DNA of 64,000 bases from Acinetobacter sp. P8-3-8 (GTDB lineage: Bacteria; Pseudomonadota; Gammaproteobacteria; Pseudomonadales; Moraxellaceae): positions 1 to 64,000 of the forward strand of contig NZ_AFIE01000006.1 of assembly GCF_000214135.1 (NCBI RefSeq), read 5' to 3'. Below the pieces are notes generated by a model. The model worked only from the letters and a program-made list of their open reading frames with translations. It had not been told where the DNA came from and did not search any database. Positions 8,970 through 18,590 of this stretch are shown here, in pieces. The translations under genes and the position numbers were made by a program. The stretch's first letter is position 1. Each line of letters opens with the position of its first letter.

Positions 8970-9998
8970 TTATTGAGTTACAGTACGGCTACCAGTGATC
9001 GTCGCGAATACACGACGGTTCATAGCACGACCTTCTTTAGTTTTGTTGTCAGCAATCGGTTGATCCCAAGCGAAACCTTGAGTAGACAAACGAGATGCAT
9101 CGATGTTGTATTCGCTTACTAGCGCTGATTTAACAGAGTTAGCACGAGCTAAAGATAAACGTTCGTTTAACTTACGTGGACCAGTATTATCTGTGTGACC
9201 TTCAATACGAGCAGTCGCATTCGGGAATTCAGTTAATTTTTCAGCTACTTTCGCAACTTCTGGCTTGTATTGGTCTTTGATGTTTGATTTGTTTGTATCA
9301 AAGAACACACGAAGTTCCATGTTCAAGTCTTCAGTCAACTGTTGTGGCTCAGGAGCTACTGGAACTGGAGCTGGAACAACTGGAGCAACTTCTACTACAG
9401 GAGCAGCAGGCTTCAAGTGACCACCTAGAACTACGTTAAGACCTGCAAGAGCAGTATAGTTCCAGAATTTTTCATCAAAGTTATAAGTACTACGAGCTTC
9501 TGTACGAAGAGATAAAGCATCGTTTAAGCGCCAGAAAGCACCAAAACCAGCGTTACCCAAAGTACCTTCTTCATCACTATGGTAAGACATGTCGTCTAAT
9601 TCATATTTATAATGACCAGCACCTAATAAAACGTAAGGTTTGATTTTGCTATCATAGTCTTTAGTGATCAAATCAGAAGTAACATAGAAGTTACCATTGA
9701 TTTGTTTTTGCTTATATTCAGAACCAGCAACGCCAGTACCGTCTAAGTCACCTTTAACTTGGTTATATTCAGCTTCAAAACCTAACCATGGAGTAAGCTC
9801 AACACCAACAGCAGCACCAACGAATAAATCGTTTTGTAGCTCAGGACCGTTAGTTAACTCGCCCTTGTCACCACCGTTATTGTGTTGAGAATCTTGGAAA
9901 GTGTAACCAAGCATTAAAGGTGTAATAGTTACACCAGCGTTAGCAGCAGCGAATGGCGCAGCAACAAGCATTGCAAGTGCGATACGACTCAATTTCAT
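8970..9998 (-). CDS. ompA: Major outer-membrane porin OmpA (Omp38)
   Basis: The Acinetobacter OmpA: signal peptide ([21 protein letters not shown]), an eight-strand beta-barrel to about residue 190, a Pro/Val-rich hinge, and a periplasmic OmpA domain that grips peptidoglycan ([20 protein letters not shown] and [10 protein letters not shown]). It acts as a slow porin and anchors the outer membrane, and is a main virulence factor in A. baumannii. The barrel sequence, including [13 protein letters not shown], identifies the genus. It has 342 residues and ends shortly after GSRTVTQ, whereas the A. baumannii protein as I recall it continues with an Ala/Gln-rich tail. GGAGG precedes the ATG. Confidence 0.97.
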   Translation of the reverse strand: MKLSRIALAMLVAAPFAAANAGVTITPLMLGYTFQDSQHNNGGDKGELTNGPELQNDLFVGAAVGVELTPWLGFEAEYNQVKGDLDGTGVAGSEYKQKQINGNFYVTSDLITKDYDSKIKPYVLLGAGHYKYELDDMSYHSDEEGTLGNAGFGAFWRLNDALSLRTEARSTYNFDEKFWNYTALAGLNVVLGGHLKPAAPVVEVAPVVPAPVPVAPEPQQLTEDLNMELRVFFDTNKSNIKDQYKPEVAKVAEKLTEFPNATARIEGHTDNTGPRKLNERLSLARANSVKSALVSEYNIDASRLSTQGFAWDQPIADNKTKEGRAMNRRVFATITGSRTVTQ

Positions 9999-10115
9999 GG
10001 ATATCCTCCAGAGATAACAATTGTTTTGTTCAAGCTTAGCCTAAAATTTATTGGCTATCCTGAGATAGATTTTAATACCCCAGTATTATTTTTAAGCTAT
10101 TCATGTTGAATCATA

Positions 10116-10145
10116 CAAGCACTTGATTCTTTTTCCAAGTGCTTG
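10116..10145. promoter_or_regulatory. Perfect 10-bp inverted repeat upstream of ompA
   Basis: CAAGCACTTG and CAAGTGCTTG form perfect arms around a ten-base loop, about 120-150 bases before the ompA start in the 377-base gap between ompA and the pseudopilin gene. No T-run follows. It may be an ompA leader hairpin or a dyad operator. The rest of the gap is AT-rich and holds no ORF I would support. Confidence 0.5.
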
Positions 10146-10375
10146 ATAACTTTAATCAAGTAAATTATTGACAAAATTACTTACAATTTCCGTTGTAATT
10201 CGGTAAATTTTTACTCAATTTTTCTTCATGAATCGCTTATCTTTTTGCTACTTTTATTTTAACAGCAAAAGAATACGATAGTAATAAATATTTTACTACA
10301 ATTACCTTTGAGACAAATTTAAAAGAAAAAACATTATTTATCAAATAAAAACACACAACAACAGAAGATTTTATT

Positions 10376-10906
10376 ATGTACTTTTATTGTAAAGATAACG
10401 GGTTTACCCTGTTTGAACTGATTGTAACTATTTCAATAATCTCAATTTTAAGTTTAATTTGCTTTCCTTATTACCATAATTTAATGCAAAAGCAAGAACT
10501 TAACTCGATCAAACCTTTGACTCAACAATATTTATCATTTGCAAAAAGTCAAGCCTTGCTACTGCATCTGCCTGTCGTAATCTGTTCATCGGAAAATTTA
10601 ATACAATGCCAAGATAACCAATGGAATAACGGTGTTGTGATCTTTACCGATAAAAATCGGAATAAATCAGTCGATGCGGATGAGCATATACTCTTTAAAA
10701 CTGAACATAACATTAAATATGGACGCTTGACTTGGGTCGGTAGTTCAAGCAGCACCTATGTACTCACATTACAAGGTGATACAGGATTACCCAGAGGCGC
10801 ACCGGGAAGTTTTTATTATTGCGGTGCAGCTCATCCAGAAAATAATCTAAAACTAAATATCGGTAGAATGGGAAATATCCGCCCTGAGCCAAATCGTAAT
10901 TGTTAA
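10376..10906 (+). CDS. Type IV pseudopilin, FimT/GspH family
   Basis: A minor pilin-like protein of the type IV pilus, acting in the inner membrane and pilus. It has the class III signal GFTLFELIV: cleavage after Gly9, Phe10 as +1, and Glu14 at +5, followed by a hydrophobic helix. The GspH/FimT domain covers residues about 40-170, with a cysteine pair (CSSENLIQC). Near the C-terminus IGRMGNIRPE resembles the Gly-Arg...Arg DNA-binding motif described for FimT proteins in natural competence. The gene stands alone; other minor pilins are not adjacent. FimT or FimU cannot be told apart here. Confidence 0.75.
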   Translation: MYFYCKDNGFTLFELIVTISIISILSLICFPYYHNLMQKQELNSIKPLTQQYLSFAKSQALLLHLPVVICSSENLIQCQDNQWNNGVVIFTDKNRNKSVDADEHILFKTEHNIKYGRLTWVGSSSSTYVLTLQGDTGLPRGAPGSFYYCGAAHPENNLKLNIGRMGNIRPEPNRNC

Positions 10907-11021
10907 AAACTGGTCACTACAGTCTACTTATATTCAATATTGCTACTTTCTTCTGAATCAGTTTTTTATATACTGCTAAGGTTTTTGAAAAATCATAGAA
11001 TACTGATTGGAGAATAGAACA

Positions 11022-12197
11022 ATGACTGACATCGTAATTGTGAATGGTGCACGTACCGCAATGGGCGGATTTCAAGGAAGTCTTGCGGACGTAACTGCTC
11101 CTGATTTAGGTGCTGTGACGATTAAAGAAGCCGTTGCTCGTGCGGGTTTACAACCGAGTGATGTACAAGAAGTCATTATGGGTTGCGTACTTCCAGCAGG
11201 TTTAAAACAAGGCCCAGCTCGCCAAGCAATGCGTAAAGCAGGTCTTCCTGATTCTACTGGTGCTGTAACCATTAATAAATTATGTGGTTCTGGCATGAAA
11301 GCAGTAATGCAAGCGGCTGATGCAATCAAAGCAGGTTCTGCTGAGGTGGTAGTTGCTGGTGGTATGGAATCGATGACCAATGCACCTTATTTATTGCCTA
11401 AAGCTCGTGGTGGTTACCGCATGGGTCATGGCGAAATCAAAGATCACATGTTTTTTGATGGTTTAGAAGATGCTGAAACAGGTCGTTTAATGGGTTCATT
11501 TGCCCAAGATATGGCAAATACTCGTGGTTATACACGTGAACAAATGGATGATTTTGCAATTCGCTCACTACAGCGTGCTCAAAAAGCCATTACAGAAGGT
11601 TATTTCGCGGACGAAATCACGCCTGTGACTGTGTCTACGCGTAAAGGCGATGTCGTTGTTGACAAAGATGAACAACCTTTTAATGCCAATATTGCAAAAA
11701 TTCCAACTTTGCGTCCAGCTTTTGCTAAAGACGGTACGATTACTGCTGCAAATGCAAGTTCGATTTCAGATGGCGCATCAGCACTAGTCCTAACATCTTC
11801 AGATTATGCTACTGAAAAGGGCTTAAAACCACTGGCTAAAATTGTTGCTTATGCATCAAATTCACAACACCCTTCTGAGTTTACCATTGCTCCTGTTGGC
11901 GCAATCCAAAAAGTTTTAAACAAAACAGGTTGGGATGCACAGGACGTTGACCTTTGGGAAATCAATGAAGCCTTTGCAATGGTGACCATGTGTCCGGTTG
12001 ACGATTTTAAACTTGACATCGAAAAAGTTAACATCAACGGTGGTGCATGTGCATTAGGTCATCCAGTTGGTTCAACAGGTTCTCGTATCATTTTAACTTT
12101 GATTCATGCACTTAAACGTACAGGTGGCAAGAAAGGTATTGCTGCACTTTGTATCGGTGGTGGTGAAGCAACTGCTGTTGCGATTGAACTTTTATAA
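11022..12197 (+). CDS. Acetyl-CoA C-acetyltransferase (thiolase)
   Basis: A cytoplasmic thiolase that either condenses two acetyl-CoA or cleaves acetoacetyl-CoA. It carries the acyl-accepting Cys88 (NKLCGSGMKAV), GGMESMTNAPY, the NEAFA loop, the GHPVGSTGSR stretch with the catalytic His, and a second Cys in ALCIGGGEA. It has 391 residues, as usual. I place the start at ATG 11022 with GGAG upstream; the longer frame from a TTG at 11007 is unlikely. No hydratase or dehydrogenase partner is next to it. It could be AtoB-, PhaA- or PcaF-like; residues visible here fit the biosynthetic acetoacetyl type. Confidence 0.9.
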   Translation: MTDIVIVNGARTAMGGFQGSLADVTAPDLGAVTIKEAVARAGLQPSDVQEVIMGCVLPAGLKQGPARQAMRKAGLPDSTGAVTINKLCGSGMKAVMQAADAIKAGSAEVVVAGGMESMTNAPYLLPKARGGYRMGHGEIKDHMFFDGLEDAETGRLMGSFAQDMANTRGYTREQMDDFAIRSLQRAQKAITEGYFADEITPVTVSTRKGDVVVDKDEQPFNANIAKIPTLRPAFAKDGTITAANASSISDGASALVLTSSDYATEKGLKPLAKIVAYASNSQHPSEFTIAPVGAIQKVLNKTGWDAQDVDLWEINEAFAMVTMCPVDDFKLDIEKVNINGGACALGHPVGSTGSRIILTLIHALKRTGGKKGIAALCIGGGEATAVAIELL

Positions 12198-12258
12198 TAG
12201 GTTAGCAATATCGCCGTAATCTTTGTTAAAGCTTTTAATTTTAATAAACTTAGGCAAC

Positions 12259-12288
12259 AAAAATCCTCCATTGATTGGAGGATTTTTT
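12259..12288 (+). terminator. Rho-independent terminator after the thiolase
   Basis: AATCCTCCA pairs with TGGAGGATT and is followed by a T-run, directly downstream of the thiolase gene. Confidence 0.9.
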
Positions 12289-12372
12289 ATTTCCGATTAC
12301 AAAATATTCATCAAATTTTAAGCATCTAACTGCTAGATTAATCTCCTCAAAACAACAAAATGGATTTCTAGT

Positions 12373-12813
12373 ATGCAACTGAATCACTATTTAAATTTTC
12401 AGGGTGAAACCGAAGCGGCTTTTAATTTTTATAAGTCAGTATTTGGCGGAGATTTTTCTTTTATTAAACGCTATTCAGAACTGCCCGATGCACAAGTTTC
12501 TGAAAAAGAGAAAGATTATATTCTCCATGTTTCTTTACCCATTAATGATTTTACGGTTTTAATGGGCTCAGATACTTCTGAACAGTTTTGTGCTCAAAAT
12601 AGTGCTCCTTTCAACAAAGGAAATAACCATTATATTTCTATCAATTTAGAAGCCCATGAAGAAGATGAAGCTCAGCGTCTTTTCAATGCATTGTCTGTAA
12701 ATGGTGACATTGAAATGCCTTTAGACAAGACATTTTGGGGCGCTTTATATGGTGCTTTTACCGATCAATTTGGTGTGAAATGGATGATTAACTGCCAGTT
12801 AATCACTGAATAA
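12373..12813 (+). CDS. VOC superfamily protein, PhnB-like
   Basis: A 146-residue protein of the glyoxalase/bleomycin-resistance (VOC) fold, in the PhnB/3-demethylubiquinone methyltransferase-like group. It begins MQLNHYLNFQGETEAAFNFYKSVFGG, typical of that group. It contains HVSLPINDFTVLMGSD in the middle and ends with WGALYGAFTDQFGVKWMINC, the paired beta-alpha-beta-beta-beta units. Substrate and activity are unknown for most members. Confidence 0.85.
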   Translation: MQLNHYLNFQGETEAAFNFYKSVFGGDFSFIKRYSELPDAQVSEKEKDYILHVSLPINDFTVLMGSDTSEQFCAQNSAPFNKGNNHYISINLEAHEEDEAQRLFNALSVNGDIEMPLDKTFWGALYGAFTDQFGVKWMINCQLITE

Positions 12814-12898
12814 TTTTTATTCACATACAATATAGCCTATTGATTTGAAATCATTTAGGTTATATTGCATCACATATTTCAACATAATTTATAACAAG

Positions 12899-13519
12899 AT
12901 GATGACTGGTCTTACACATACTATTCTGATTATTATCATTACGATTTTGACTTCTATTGCTGCTTGGCAACATCGTAATATCATGAATCGTTTGATTTTT
13001 AATATTTCAGCGATTAAACAGGGTCAATATGATCGCTTTTTGACTCATGGTTTTATTCATAATGATGGTATGCATCTTTTCTTTAATATGTTCACACTTT
13101 ATTTCTTCGGAAGAAGTATTGAATGGTTTTTTCGTGACTATTTAAGTGGTATGGGTTTTGTACTGTTTTATTGTAGCGCCATTATTGTGGCTGCAATTCC
13201 CAGTTATATTCAGTATCGCAACTTAAATTCTTATCGTAGCTTAGGTGCATCCGGCGCAGTCAATGCTGTACTTTTTAGTGCTATTTTATTTGATCCATGG
13301 GGAATGATTTATATCTATTTTATTCCTATTCCTGCCATTATTTTTGGAACAATTTATCTGTGTTATAGCATGTATGCGATTCGCTCAGGGCATTCTCCAC
13401 TGATTGATCATCGAGCTCATATCACTGGTGCAGTTTATGGTTTCTTATTTCCACTGCTCCTTGCACCATCGCTTGGTACAGCTTTCTTCTATAAGTTTAT
13501 TGATACGCCTTTCTTTTAA
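12899..13519 (+). CDS. Rhomboid-family intramembrane serine protease
   Basis: A polytopic inner-membrane protease of about 206 residues. It carries the rhomboid signature HGFIHNDGMHLFFNMFTLYFFG (about residues 50-71, given here in part of that span), the catalytic serine Ser118 in GASGAVNA, and the catalytic histidine His174 in AHITGAVYG. Six hydrophobic segments are visible. I chose the ATG pair at 12899/12902 instead of the upstream ATG at 12845, because the extra 18 residues lie in the leader. A strong terminator follows. The substrate cannot be read from context. Confidence 0.85.
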   Translation: MMTGLTHTILIIIITILTSIAAWQHRNIMNRLIFNISAIKQGQYDRFLTHGFIHNDGMHLFFNMFTLYFFGRSIEWFFRDYLSGMGFVLFYCSAIIVAAIPSYIQYRNLNSYRSLGASGAVNAVLFSAILFDPWGMIYIYFIPIPAIIFGTIYLCYSMYAIRSGHSPLIDHRAHITGAVYGFLFPLLLAPSLGTAFFYKFIDTPFF

Positions 13520-13553
13520 ATATCGCTGAATACAACAACCAATCTCTACATGT

Positions 13554-13582
13554 AAAAAAGCTGGACTTTGGTCCAGCTTTTT
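13554..13582. terminator. Bidirectional terminator between rhomboid and DUF934 genes
   Basis: AAAAAGCTGGAC and GTCCAGCTTTTT pair around a TTTG loop, with A/T tracts on both sides. It serves the convergent rhomboid and cysI-DUF934 units. Confidence 0.92.
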
Positions 13583-13596
13583 ATGCTTTAAAAAAA

Positions 13597-14082
13597 TTAA
13601 GCGCCAGTTTGATAATGTGCCTGAGCAACACCTGTCGAAGCTTGATATGGATTTTTAAAATCATTTAAACCCGCAGCAGCTTCAGTAATATCTTTGCCTT
13701 CTTTCACCACAAAAGTGTCAAAACCAGAACGTTTTAAATAGTTTAAAACATCTTTAAAAATATCACCTGTTGCACGAAGTTCACCTTGATAACCCTGACG
13801 GCGTAACAACGCTGCAAAAGAATAACCACGACCATCATTAAAACCAGCAAACTCAATAAAGATTGCATCAAGTTGGTCTAATGGAAATTGATTCACTTCA
13901 GGTGAAGCATCAACAGTGATATACAACGCTTTTTTACCTGAAATATTGGCAATCTGATCTAATTGATCAACCAATAAAACCACGTCACCTTGCGGTAAAA
14001 CACCCTCTTCACTCATCATTTGATAAGTATTATCTGCAATTTCGCCATCTTTAGAGAGGACTTGAAGTGCTGTATTAAGCAT
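13597..14082 (-). CDS. DUF934 protein, sulfite-reduction partner
   Basis: A 161-residue DUF934 protein, recognisable from GRGYSFAALLRRQGYQGELR and FKDVLNYLKRSGFDTF. The family almost always sits beside a ferredoxin-type sulfite/nitrite reductase and is thought to assist assimilatory sulfate reduction; its exact role is unknown. The start at ATG 14082 overlaps the end of cysI by eight bases, so translation is coupled. A 26-residue longer frame starting at 14160 lies inside cysI and is rejected. Confidence 0.85.
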   Translation of the reverse strand: MLNTALQVLSKDGEIADNTYQMMSEEGVLPQGDVVLLVDQLDQIANISGKKALYITVDASPEVNQFPLDQLDAIFIEFAGFNDGRGYSFAALLRRQGYQGELRATGDIFKDVLNYLKRSGFDTFVVKEGKDITEAAAGLNDFKNPYQASTGVAQAHYQTGA

Positions 14083-15718
14083 ATGCACGCTCCTTAAATG
14101 GCTGAATGCCGACACGGCGATACGTTTCGATAAATTCCTCACCCTCAGTACGTAAATCAAGGTAAGTATTTAAAATTTCATCAATCACATCAGGTACAAC
14201 TTCCGCTGCAAATGAAGGCCCTAAGATGTCACCAATTGAGGCATCATGGTCTGCATTTCCGCCCAAAGTAATTTGGTAGAATTCAGCACCTTTTTTATCT
14301 ACACCTAAAATACCAATATTACCGACATGGTGATGACCGCAAGCATTCATACAACCTGAAATATTCAAATCGATATGACCTAAATTATAAACCGTGTCTA
14401 AATCATCAAAACGACGTGTGATTGCTTCTGAAATTGGAATTGATTTTGCATTTGCCAAAGAACAGAAATCACCACCTGGACAGCAAATAATATCGGTAAT
14501 AAAACCAATATGTGCTCGTGCCATGTTGTTATTTTCAAGGATTTTCCACAATTCAAATAAATCTTTTTGCGGAATATCAACCAATGAAATATTTTGTTCA
14601 TGCGTAGTACGCAATTCACCAAATGTATATTTGTCAGCAAGATCTGCGATCAAATTCATTTCTTCAACAGACATATCACCCGGTGCGATACCTGCACGTT
14701 TAAGCGAAATCGTGACGATACGATAGCCTTTCACTTTATGTGCATTGGTGTTGATGTTGAACCAGTGTTTGAATTTTGGATGCGCTGCAAATAAAGCATC
14801 AAAGTTTTCATCTGGTAAATCTTGATAATCGAATGGTGTGAATTCTTCATCCAATTTTTTCAAAATTTCAGGCTGGATTTTTAAAGTTTGAATCGTATGA
14901 GCAAATTCCGCTTCTACTTTCTCAGCAAATACCGCAGGTGTTAATGCTTTCACCAGAATTTTAATACGTGCTTTATATTTATTGTCACGGCGACCATGTA
15001 AGTTATATACACGAAGAACCGCTTCAAGATAAGCAATCAAATCTTCACGTGGCAAGAATTCACGAATGAAACTACCAATCACAGGTGTACGACCTAAGCC
15101 ACCACCGACTTTAATTTTATAACCAATTTCACCCGCTTCATTTTTAACGATATATACACCGATATCGTGGAATGAAGTTGCAGCACGATCCGTTTCTTCA
15201 AGTGCAGAAACTGCAATTTTGAATTTACGTGGTAAAAATGCAAACTCAGGATGGAATGTTGACCATTGACGAATCAATTCACACGTAGGACGTGGGTCTG
15301 CAATCTCGCCAGCAACCACACCTGCATATTGGTCAGTTGTGGTATTACGAATACAATTACCTGAAGTTTGAATGGCATGCATTTGAACTGTCGCAAGCTC
15401 TGCAAGCATGTCAGGTACATTTTCCAAAGCAGGCCAGTTAAATTGAATATTCTGACGTGTAGAAACGTGTGCATAACCACGGTCAAATTCTTTTGCCAAT
15501 TCTGCAATTTTGCGCAATTGGTTTGAATTCATTAGACCATAAGGTACAGCGATACGTAACATTGGCGCATAGCGTTGTACGTATAAACCATTTTGTAGAC
15601 GTAATGGACGATACTCATCTTCAGTGAGTTTACCCGCTAAATAACGTTCCGTTTGATCACGGAATTGTGCAACACGTTCATTGATCAGTTGCTGATCGAA
15701 ATCAGTATATAAATACAT
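14075..15718 (-). CDS. cysI: Sulfite reductase hemoprotein (nitrite/sulfite reductase family)
   Basis: A siroheme and [4Fe-4S] enzyme reducing sulfite to sulfide for cysteine synthesis. The cluster ligands are visible as Cys413-x5-Cys419 (ICCPGGDFC) and Cys456-x3-Cys460 (SGCMNACGHH). The two ferredoxin-like half-domains and siroheme-binding repeats cover residues about 30-130 and 300-480, with 547 residues overall. It is the first gene of a two-gene operon with DUF934. Sequence alone does not fully exclude a nitrite role, but the DUF934 partner favours sulfite. Confidence 0.88.
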   Translation of the reverse strand: MYLYTDFDQQLINERVAQFRDQTERYLAGKLTEDEYRPLRLQNGLYVQRYAPMLRIAVPYGLMNSNQLRKIAELAKEFDRGYAHVSTRQNIQFNWPALENVPDMLAELATVQMHAIQTSGNCIRNTTTDQYAGVVAGEIADPRPTCELIRQWSTFHPEFAFLPRKFKIAVSALEETDRAATSFHDIGVYIVKNEAGEIGYKIKVGGGLGRTPVIGSFIREFLPREDLIAYLEAVLRVYNLHGRRDNKYKARIKILVKALTPAVFAEKVEAEFAHTIQTLKIQPEILKKLDEEFTPFDYQDLPDENFDALFAAHPKFKHWFNINTNAHKVKGYRIVTISLKRAGIAPGDMSVEEMNLIADLADKYTFGELRTTHEQNISLVDIPQKDLFELWKILENNNMARAHIGFITDIICCPGGDFCSLANAKSIPISEAITRRFDDLDTVYNLGHIDLNISGCMNACGHHHVGNIGILGVDKKGAEFYQITLGGNADHDASIGDILGPSFAAEVVPDVIDEILNTYLDLRTEGEEFIETYRRVGIQPFKERAYA

Positions 15719-15925
15719 GGCGTACAGCTAGTAGTTTCATTATAACGACGGACAATATAACGAGATTTAATCTATCGACTAAATGTGTTTTTTACATATT
15801 TAATAGCGATTTTATTGATAAGCATCATATAACGATTGAATTTGCAGTGCTTTAAGCAAAATTACTGTTTTTATTCGTGTATTGATGTATTTATTCATTA
15901 CTTATACATTTATGTGATAAGAAGT

Positions 15926-16468
15926 TTAATACCAATACCCCATAAAATCGAGCTTCCCATTTTCAACCCATGGTTTTGTGCCAACTTGCTTATACATCAA
16001 GCAATCATCAAAAAAACCTTCTTTCATGCCATAGTTAATATGTTCTTCCGTCACTAACCATCGTGCATGTTGAGCAGTTAATTCAAAACCAAATTTTCGA
16101 TAAAAATCATGTTGATCTGCAACTAAAAATAGAAAATCGATATTTGTCTGAAACTTTTGTGCCAATTGATCAAGTTCATTGAGTAAAAGCCTTGCCATAC
16201 CTTGTTTTTGATACTGAGGAAAGATTGCAAATTCCATCACACCGAGTACCTTGATCGGTTCACCATTTAAAGTCATGACACGATAATCCAAACCTAGCTG
16301 CCCAATCAGTTGGTTTTTATTTTTAAGCAATAATCGATAATGCGGTAGTTGTTTAAAATAATGCCGACCATGAAAGTCTTCTTCTGGGAAACACGCTTTC
16401 ATTAAATCCGCAATTTGTAATTTTGTTTCGGTATCTAATGCAAGCTCATCAATAAATTGAACATTCAT
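15926..16468 (-). CDS. GNAT-family N-acetyltransferase
   Basis: A 180-residue GNAT enzyme using acetyl-CoA. Motif A is clear: VMEFAIFPQYQKQGMARLLL with the Q-x-x-G-x-A pyrophosphate loop, followed by FLFLVADQHDFYRKFGFE, a typical motif B. The C-terminal half is unlike well-known RimI or aminoglycoside acetyltransferases, so the acceptor is unknown. It stands alone between cysI and the trp genes. About 200 bases upstream of cysI separate it from that operon. Confidence 0.85.
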   Translation of the reverse strand: MNVQFIDELALDTETKLQIADLMKACFPEEDFHGRHYFKQLPHYRLLLKNKNQLIGQLGLDYRVMTLNGEPIKVLGVMEFAIFPQYQKQGMARLLLNELDQLAQKFQTNIDFLFLVADQHDFYRKFGFELTAQHARWLVTEEHINYGMKEGFFDDCLMYKQVGTKPWVENGKLDFMGYWY

Positions 16469-16579
16469 TCTGATTCTTTCCTCCTTAAATCTTATTCTTG
16501 ATCAGTATTTTTTCCTTTATTAAATTCTTAATCGCATTCAATCCATTGCTTTAACAAAAGATAATCACAACTTTGCTTT

Positions 16580-17089
16580 TTAAATCTGTAAATAGGTATT
16601 TTCCCAAATACCTTCTGCAAATTCACCCTCAACCAACTGTACATAACGTCCATGCACTTGATCAATTGCAATACAATCATCCACGTCTAAAACACGATCA
16701 GTATGTTGCTTCTGCCAATGCGCTGCAAAATACTGTTTACCCTTTTCTTTTGCAACCATAGAGTTTTGAGCAACAACCAGTACATAGCGATGCAACTCGC
16801 CAAATTCACGTGCATCATAACCACCGAGATTGATCAACCACAGTTTTTGATCAGCTTGATTCGGTTGAGCATCGGTAAAATGAATTTGATAATTTTTATT
16901 CTCAAAAGTTAAACCATGTAACTTTGCCCATGCATCAATATGTAAACCTTGTGGCTCAGCAAACCATGCATTTTTGAGTTGAGGATAAATGTCTTCAAGC
17001 GTATCACCTACCGCAAGGACAACATCGTGAACTTCTGTATTGGCACGTGCATGACGACCACCGAGCATGGCGATAAATAAACTAGACAT
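16580..17089 (-). CDS. DUF1543 domain protein
   Basis: A 169-residue protein of the DUF1543 family, starting MSSLFIAMLGGRHARANTEV and containing LINLGGYDAREFGELHRYVL. Function is unknown. A longer frame running up to 17365 reads through a structured intergenic repeat and the trpB stop region and is not believed; the ATG at 17089 starts the conserved part. It follows trpB on the same strand after a 247-base gap. Confidence 0.85.
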   Translation of the reverse strand: MSSLFIAMLGGRHARANTEVHDVVLAVGDTLEDIYPQLKNAWFAEPQGLHIDAWAKLHGLTFENKNYQIHFTDAQPNQADQKLWLINLGGYDAREFGELHRYVLVVAQNSMVAKEKGKQYFAAHWQKQHTDRVLDVDDCIAIDQVHGRYVQLVEGEFAEGIWENTYLQI

Positions 17090-17336
17090 TTTAAGCTCAA
17101 TCAATTGAATCTTGTTGATTAGAAATCTTTTTAAATAATGACTTAGATGGAATGATAATAAAAAACTTGTTATCCATCTAAATCTTGGGCTTCCATCCTT
17201 TTCTACAGAGAGGTAGGGAGAGATTAATAGATACCTAAAAATTCTAGGTCTCCTCCCTTTTTTGAAGGGAGGCTGGGAGGGATTTGCATTTAAATGATTG
17301 ATACTCAAAAATATCAATCTCCCCCCTCCAAAACAA
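17090..17336. repeat. Hairpin-rich intergenic repeat between trpB and DUF1543
   Basis: The gap holds three or more dyads: TTAGATGG/CCATCTAA (about 17141-17183), CCTCCCTT/AAGGGAGG (17252-17272) and GATTGATA/TATCAATC (about 17295-17320). The middle hairpin resembles the C-rich core of the element at 26623-26830. No coding signal is convincing. It may be a MITE remnant or an RNA-processing segment of the trp transcript. Confidence 0.5.
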
Positions 17337-18590
17337 TTACATCTCAACCATTTCCACGCCATCAATACGTGCCACAGTCATCAAGTCTTTATCACCACGA
17401 CCAGAAACTGTCGCAATAATAATTTGATCCTTAGACATCGTTGGCGCAAGTTTAGTGACATAAGCCATAGCATGAGAGCTTTCTAATGCAGGAATAATCC
17501 CTTCAATATGGGTTAAATCACGGAAACCTTGTAAAGCTTCATTGTCATTGATCGGTACATATTCAACACGATGCATATCTTTCAAGAAGCTATGTTCAGG
17601 GCCTACACCTGGATAATCCAAACCTGCTGAAATCGAATGTGTTTCAATGATCTGACCTTGTTCATCAGACATCAAATAAGTACGGTTACCATGTAAAACA
17701 CCGACATGACCTGCGTTTAATGGCGCAGAATGTTTACCTGTTTCAATGCCATAGCCTGCTGCTTCAACACCGTACATTTTAACATCTTGGTCATTTAAGA
17801 ATGGATAGAACAAGCCCATTGCATTTGAACCACCGCCTACACATGCTACCAAGGCATCAGGTAAACGCCCTGCTTGTTCCTGAATTTGCTTACGTGCTTC
17901 ACGACCAATAATCGATTGGAAATCACGTACCAATTGTGGGTACGGATGCGGCCCTGCAACCGTACCAATTACATAATAGGTTGAATCAACATTGGTGACC
18001 CAATCACGCATTGCTTCGTTCATCGCATCTTTCAATGTTTTAGAACCGCTCTCCACAGGAACAACTGTAGCACCCAATAAACGCATACGATAAACGTTCA
18101 TGGCTTGACGTTTTACATCTTCTGCACCCATGAAAACGACACATTCAAGACCTAAACGTGCTGCGATGGTTGCAGTTGCAACGCCATGTTGCCCTGCACC
18201 TGTCTCTGCGATAATACGTTTTTTTCCAGAAATCTTTGCAAGCAGTGCCTGACCAATGGTGTTATTTACTTTATGCGAGCCTGTATGATTCAGATCTTCA
18301 CGTTTTAAATAAATTTGCGCACCACCCAACTCTTTTGACCATCGCTCAGCATAATACAAAGGACTAGGACGACCTACATAGTAGGCAAGATCACGGTCGA
18401 ATTCTGCCAAAAACTGAGCATCATCTTTCATACGGAAATAGAGTTTTTCTAAATCCTCTAAAGCAGCCATAAGAGTTTCTGACACAAAACGTCCGCCATG
18501 GATACCGAAATGTCCGTTTTGATCTGGAAATTGGGTATAGTCAATCACTTGATCTTGTAAATTATCTTGTTGATTACTTTGCTGATCCAC
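17337..18590 (-). CDS. trpB: Tryptophan synthase beta chain
   Basis: A PLP enzyme joining indole and serine to make tryptophan. The PLP lysine is Lys107 in [10 protein letters not shown], and the glycine-rich phosphate loop GGGSNAMG is present. I place the start at GTG 18590 because AAGGAG lies seven bases upstream; the ATG at 18617 would include that site and has none of its own. The resulting protein has 417 residues, about 20 more than E. coli because of a Gln/Asn-rich N-terminus. It overlaps the end of trpF by 17 bases. The partner gene trpA is not in the window. Confidence 0.95.
   Translation of the reverse strand: MDQQSNQQDNLQDQVIDYTQFPDQNGHFGIHGGRFVSETLMAALEDLEKLYFRMKDDAQFLAEFDRDLAYYVGRPSPLYYAERWSKELGGAQIYLKREDLNHTGSHKVNNTIGQALLAKISGKKRIIAETGAGQHGVATATIAARLGLECVVFMGAEDVKRQAMNVYRMRLLGATVVPVESGSKTLKDAMNEAMRDWVTNVDSTYYVIGTVAGPHPYPQLVRDFQSIIGREARKQIQEQAGRLPDALVACVGGGSNAMGLFYPFLNDQDVKMYGVEAAGYGIETGKHSAPLNAGHVGVLHGNRTYLMSDEQGQIIETHSISAGLDYPGVGPEHSFLKDMHRVEYVPINDNEALQGFRDLTHIEGIIPALESSHAMAYVTKLAPTMSKDQIIIATVSGRGDKDLMTVARIDGVEMVEM

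Noticed and set aside
14398-14640. Alternative ORFs within cysI on both strands
   Set aside because: They overlap a well-supported enzyme with conserved cluster cysteines and have no own signals.
17087-17365. N-terminal extension of the DUF1543 protein up to 17365
   Set aside because: The extra residues read through hairpin repeats and trpB stop sequences and show no conserved pattern; ATG 17089 starts the recognisable domain.
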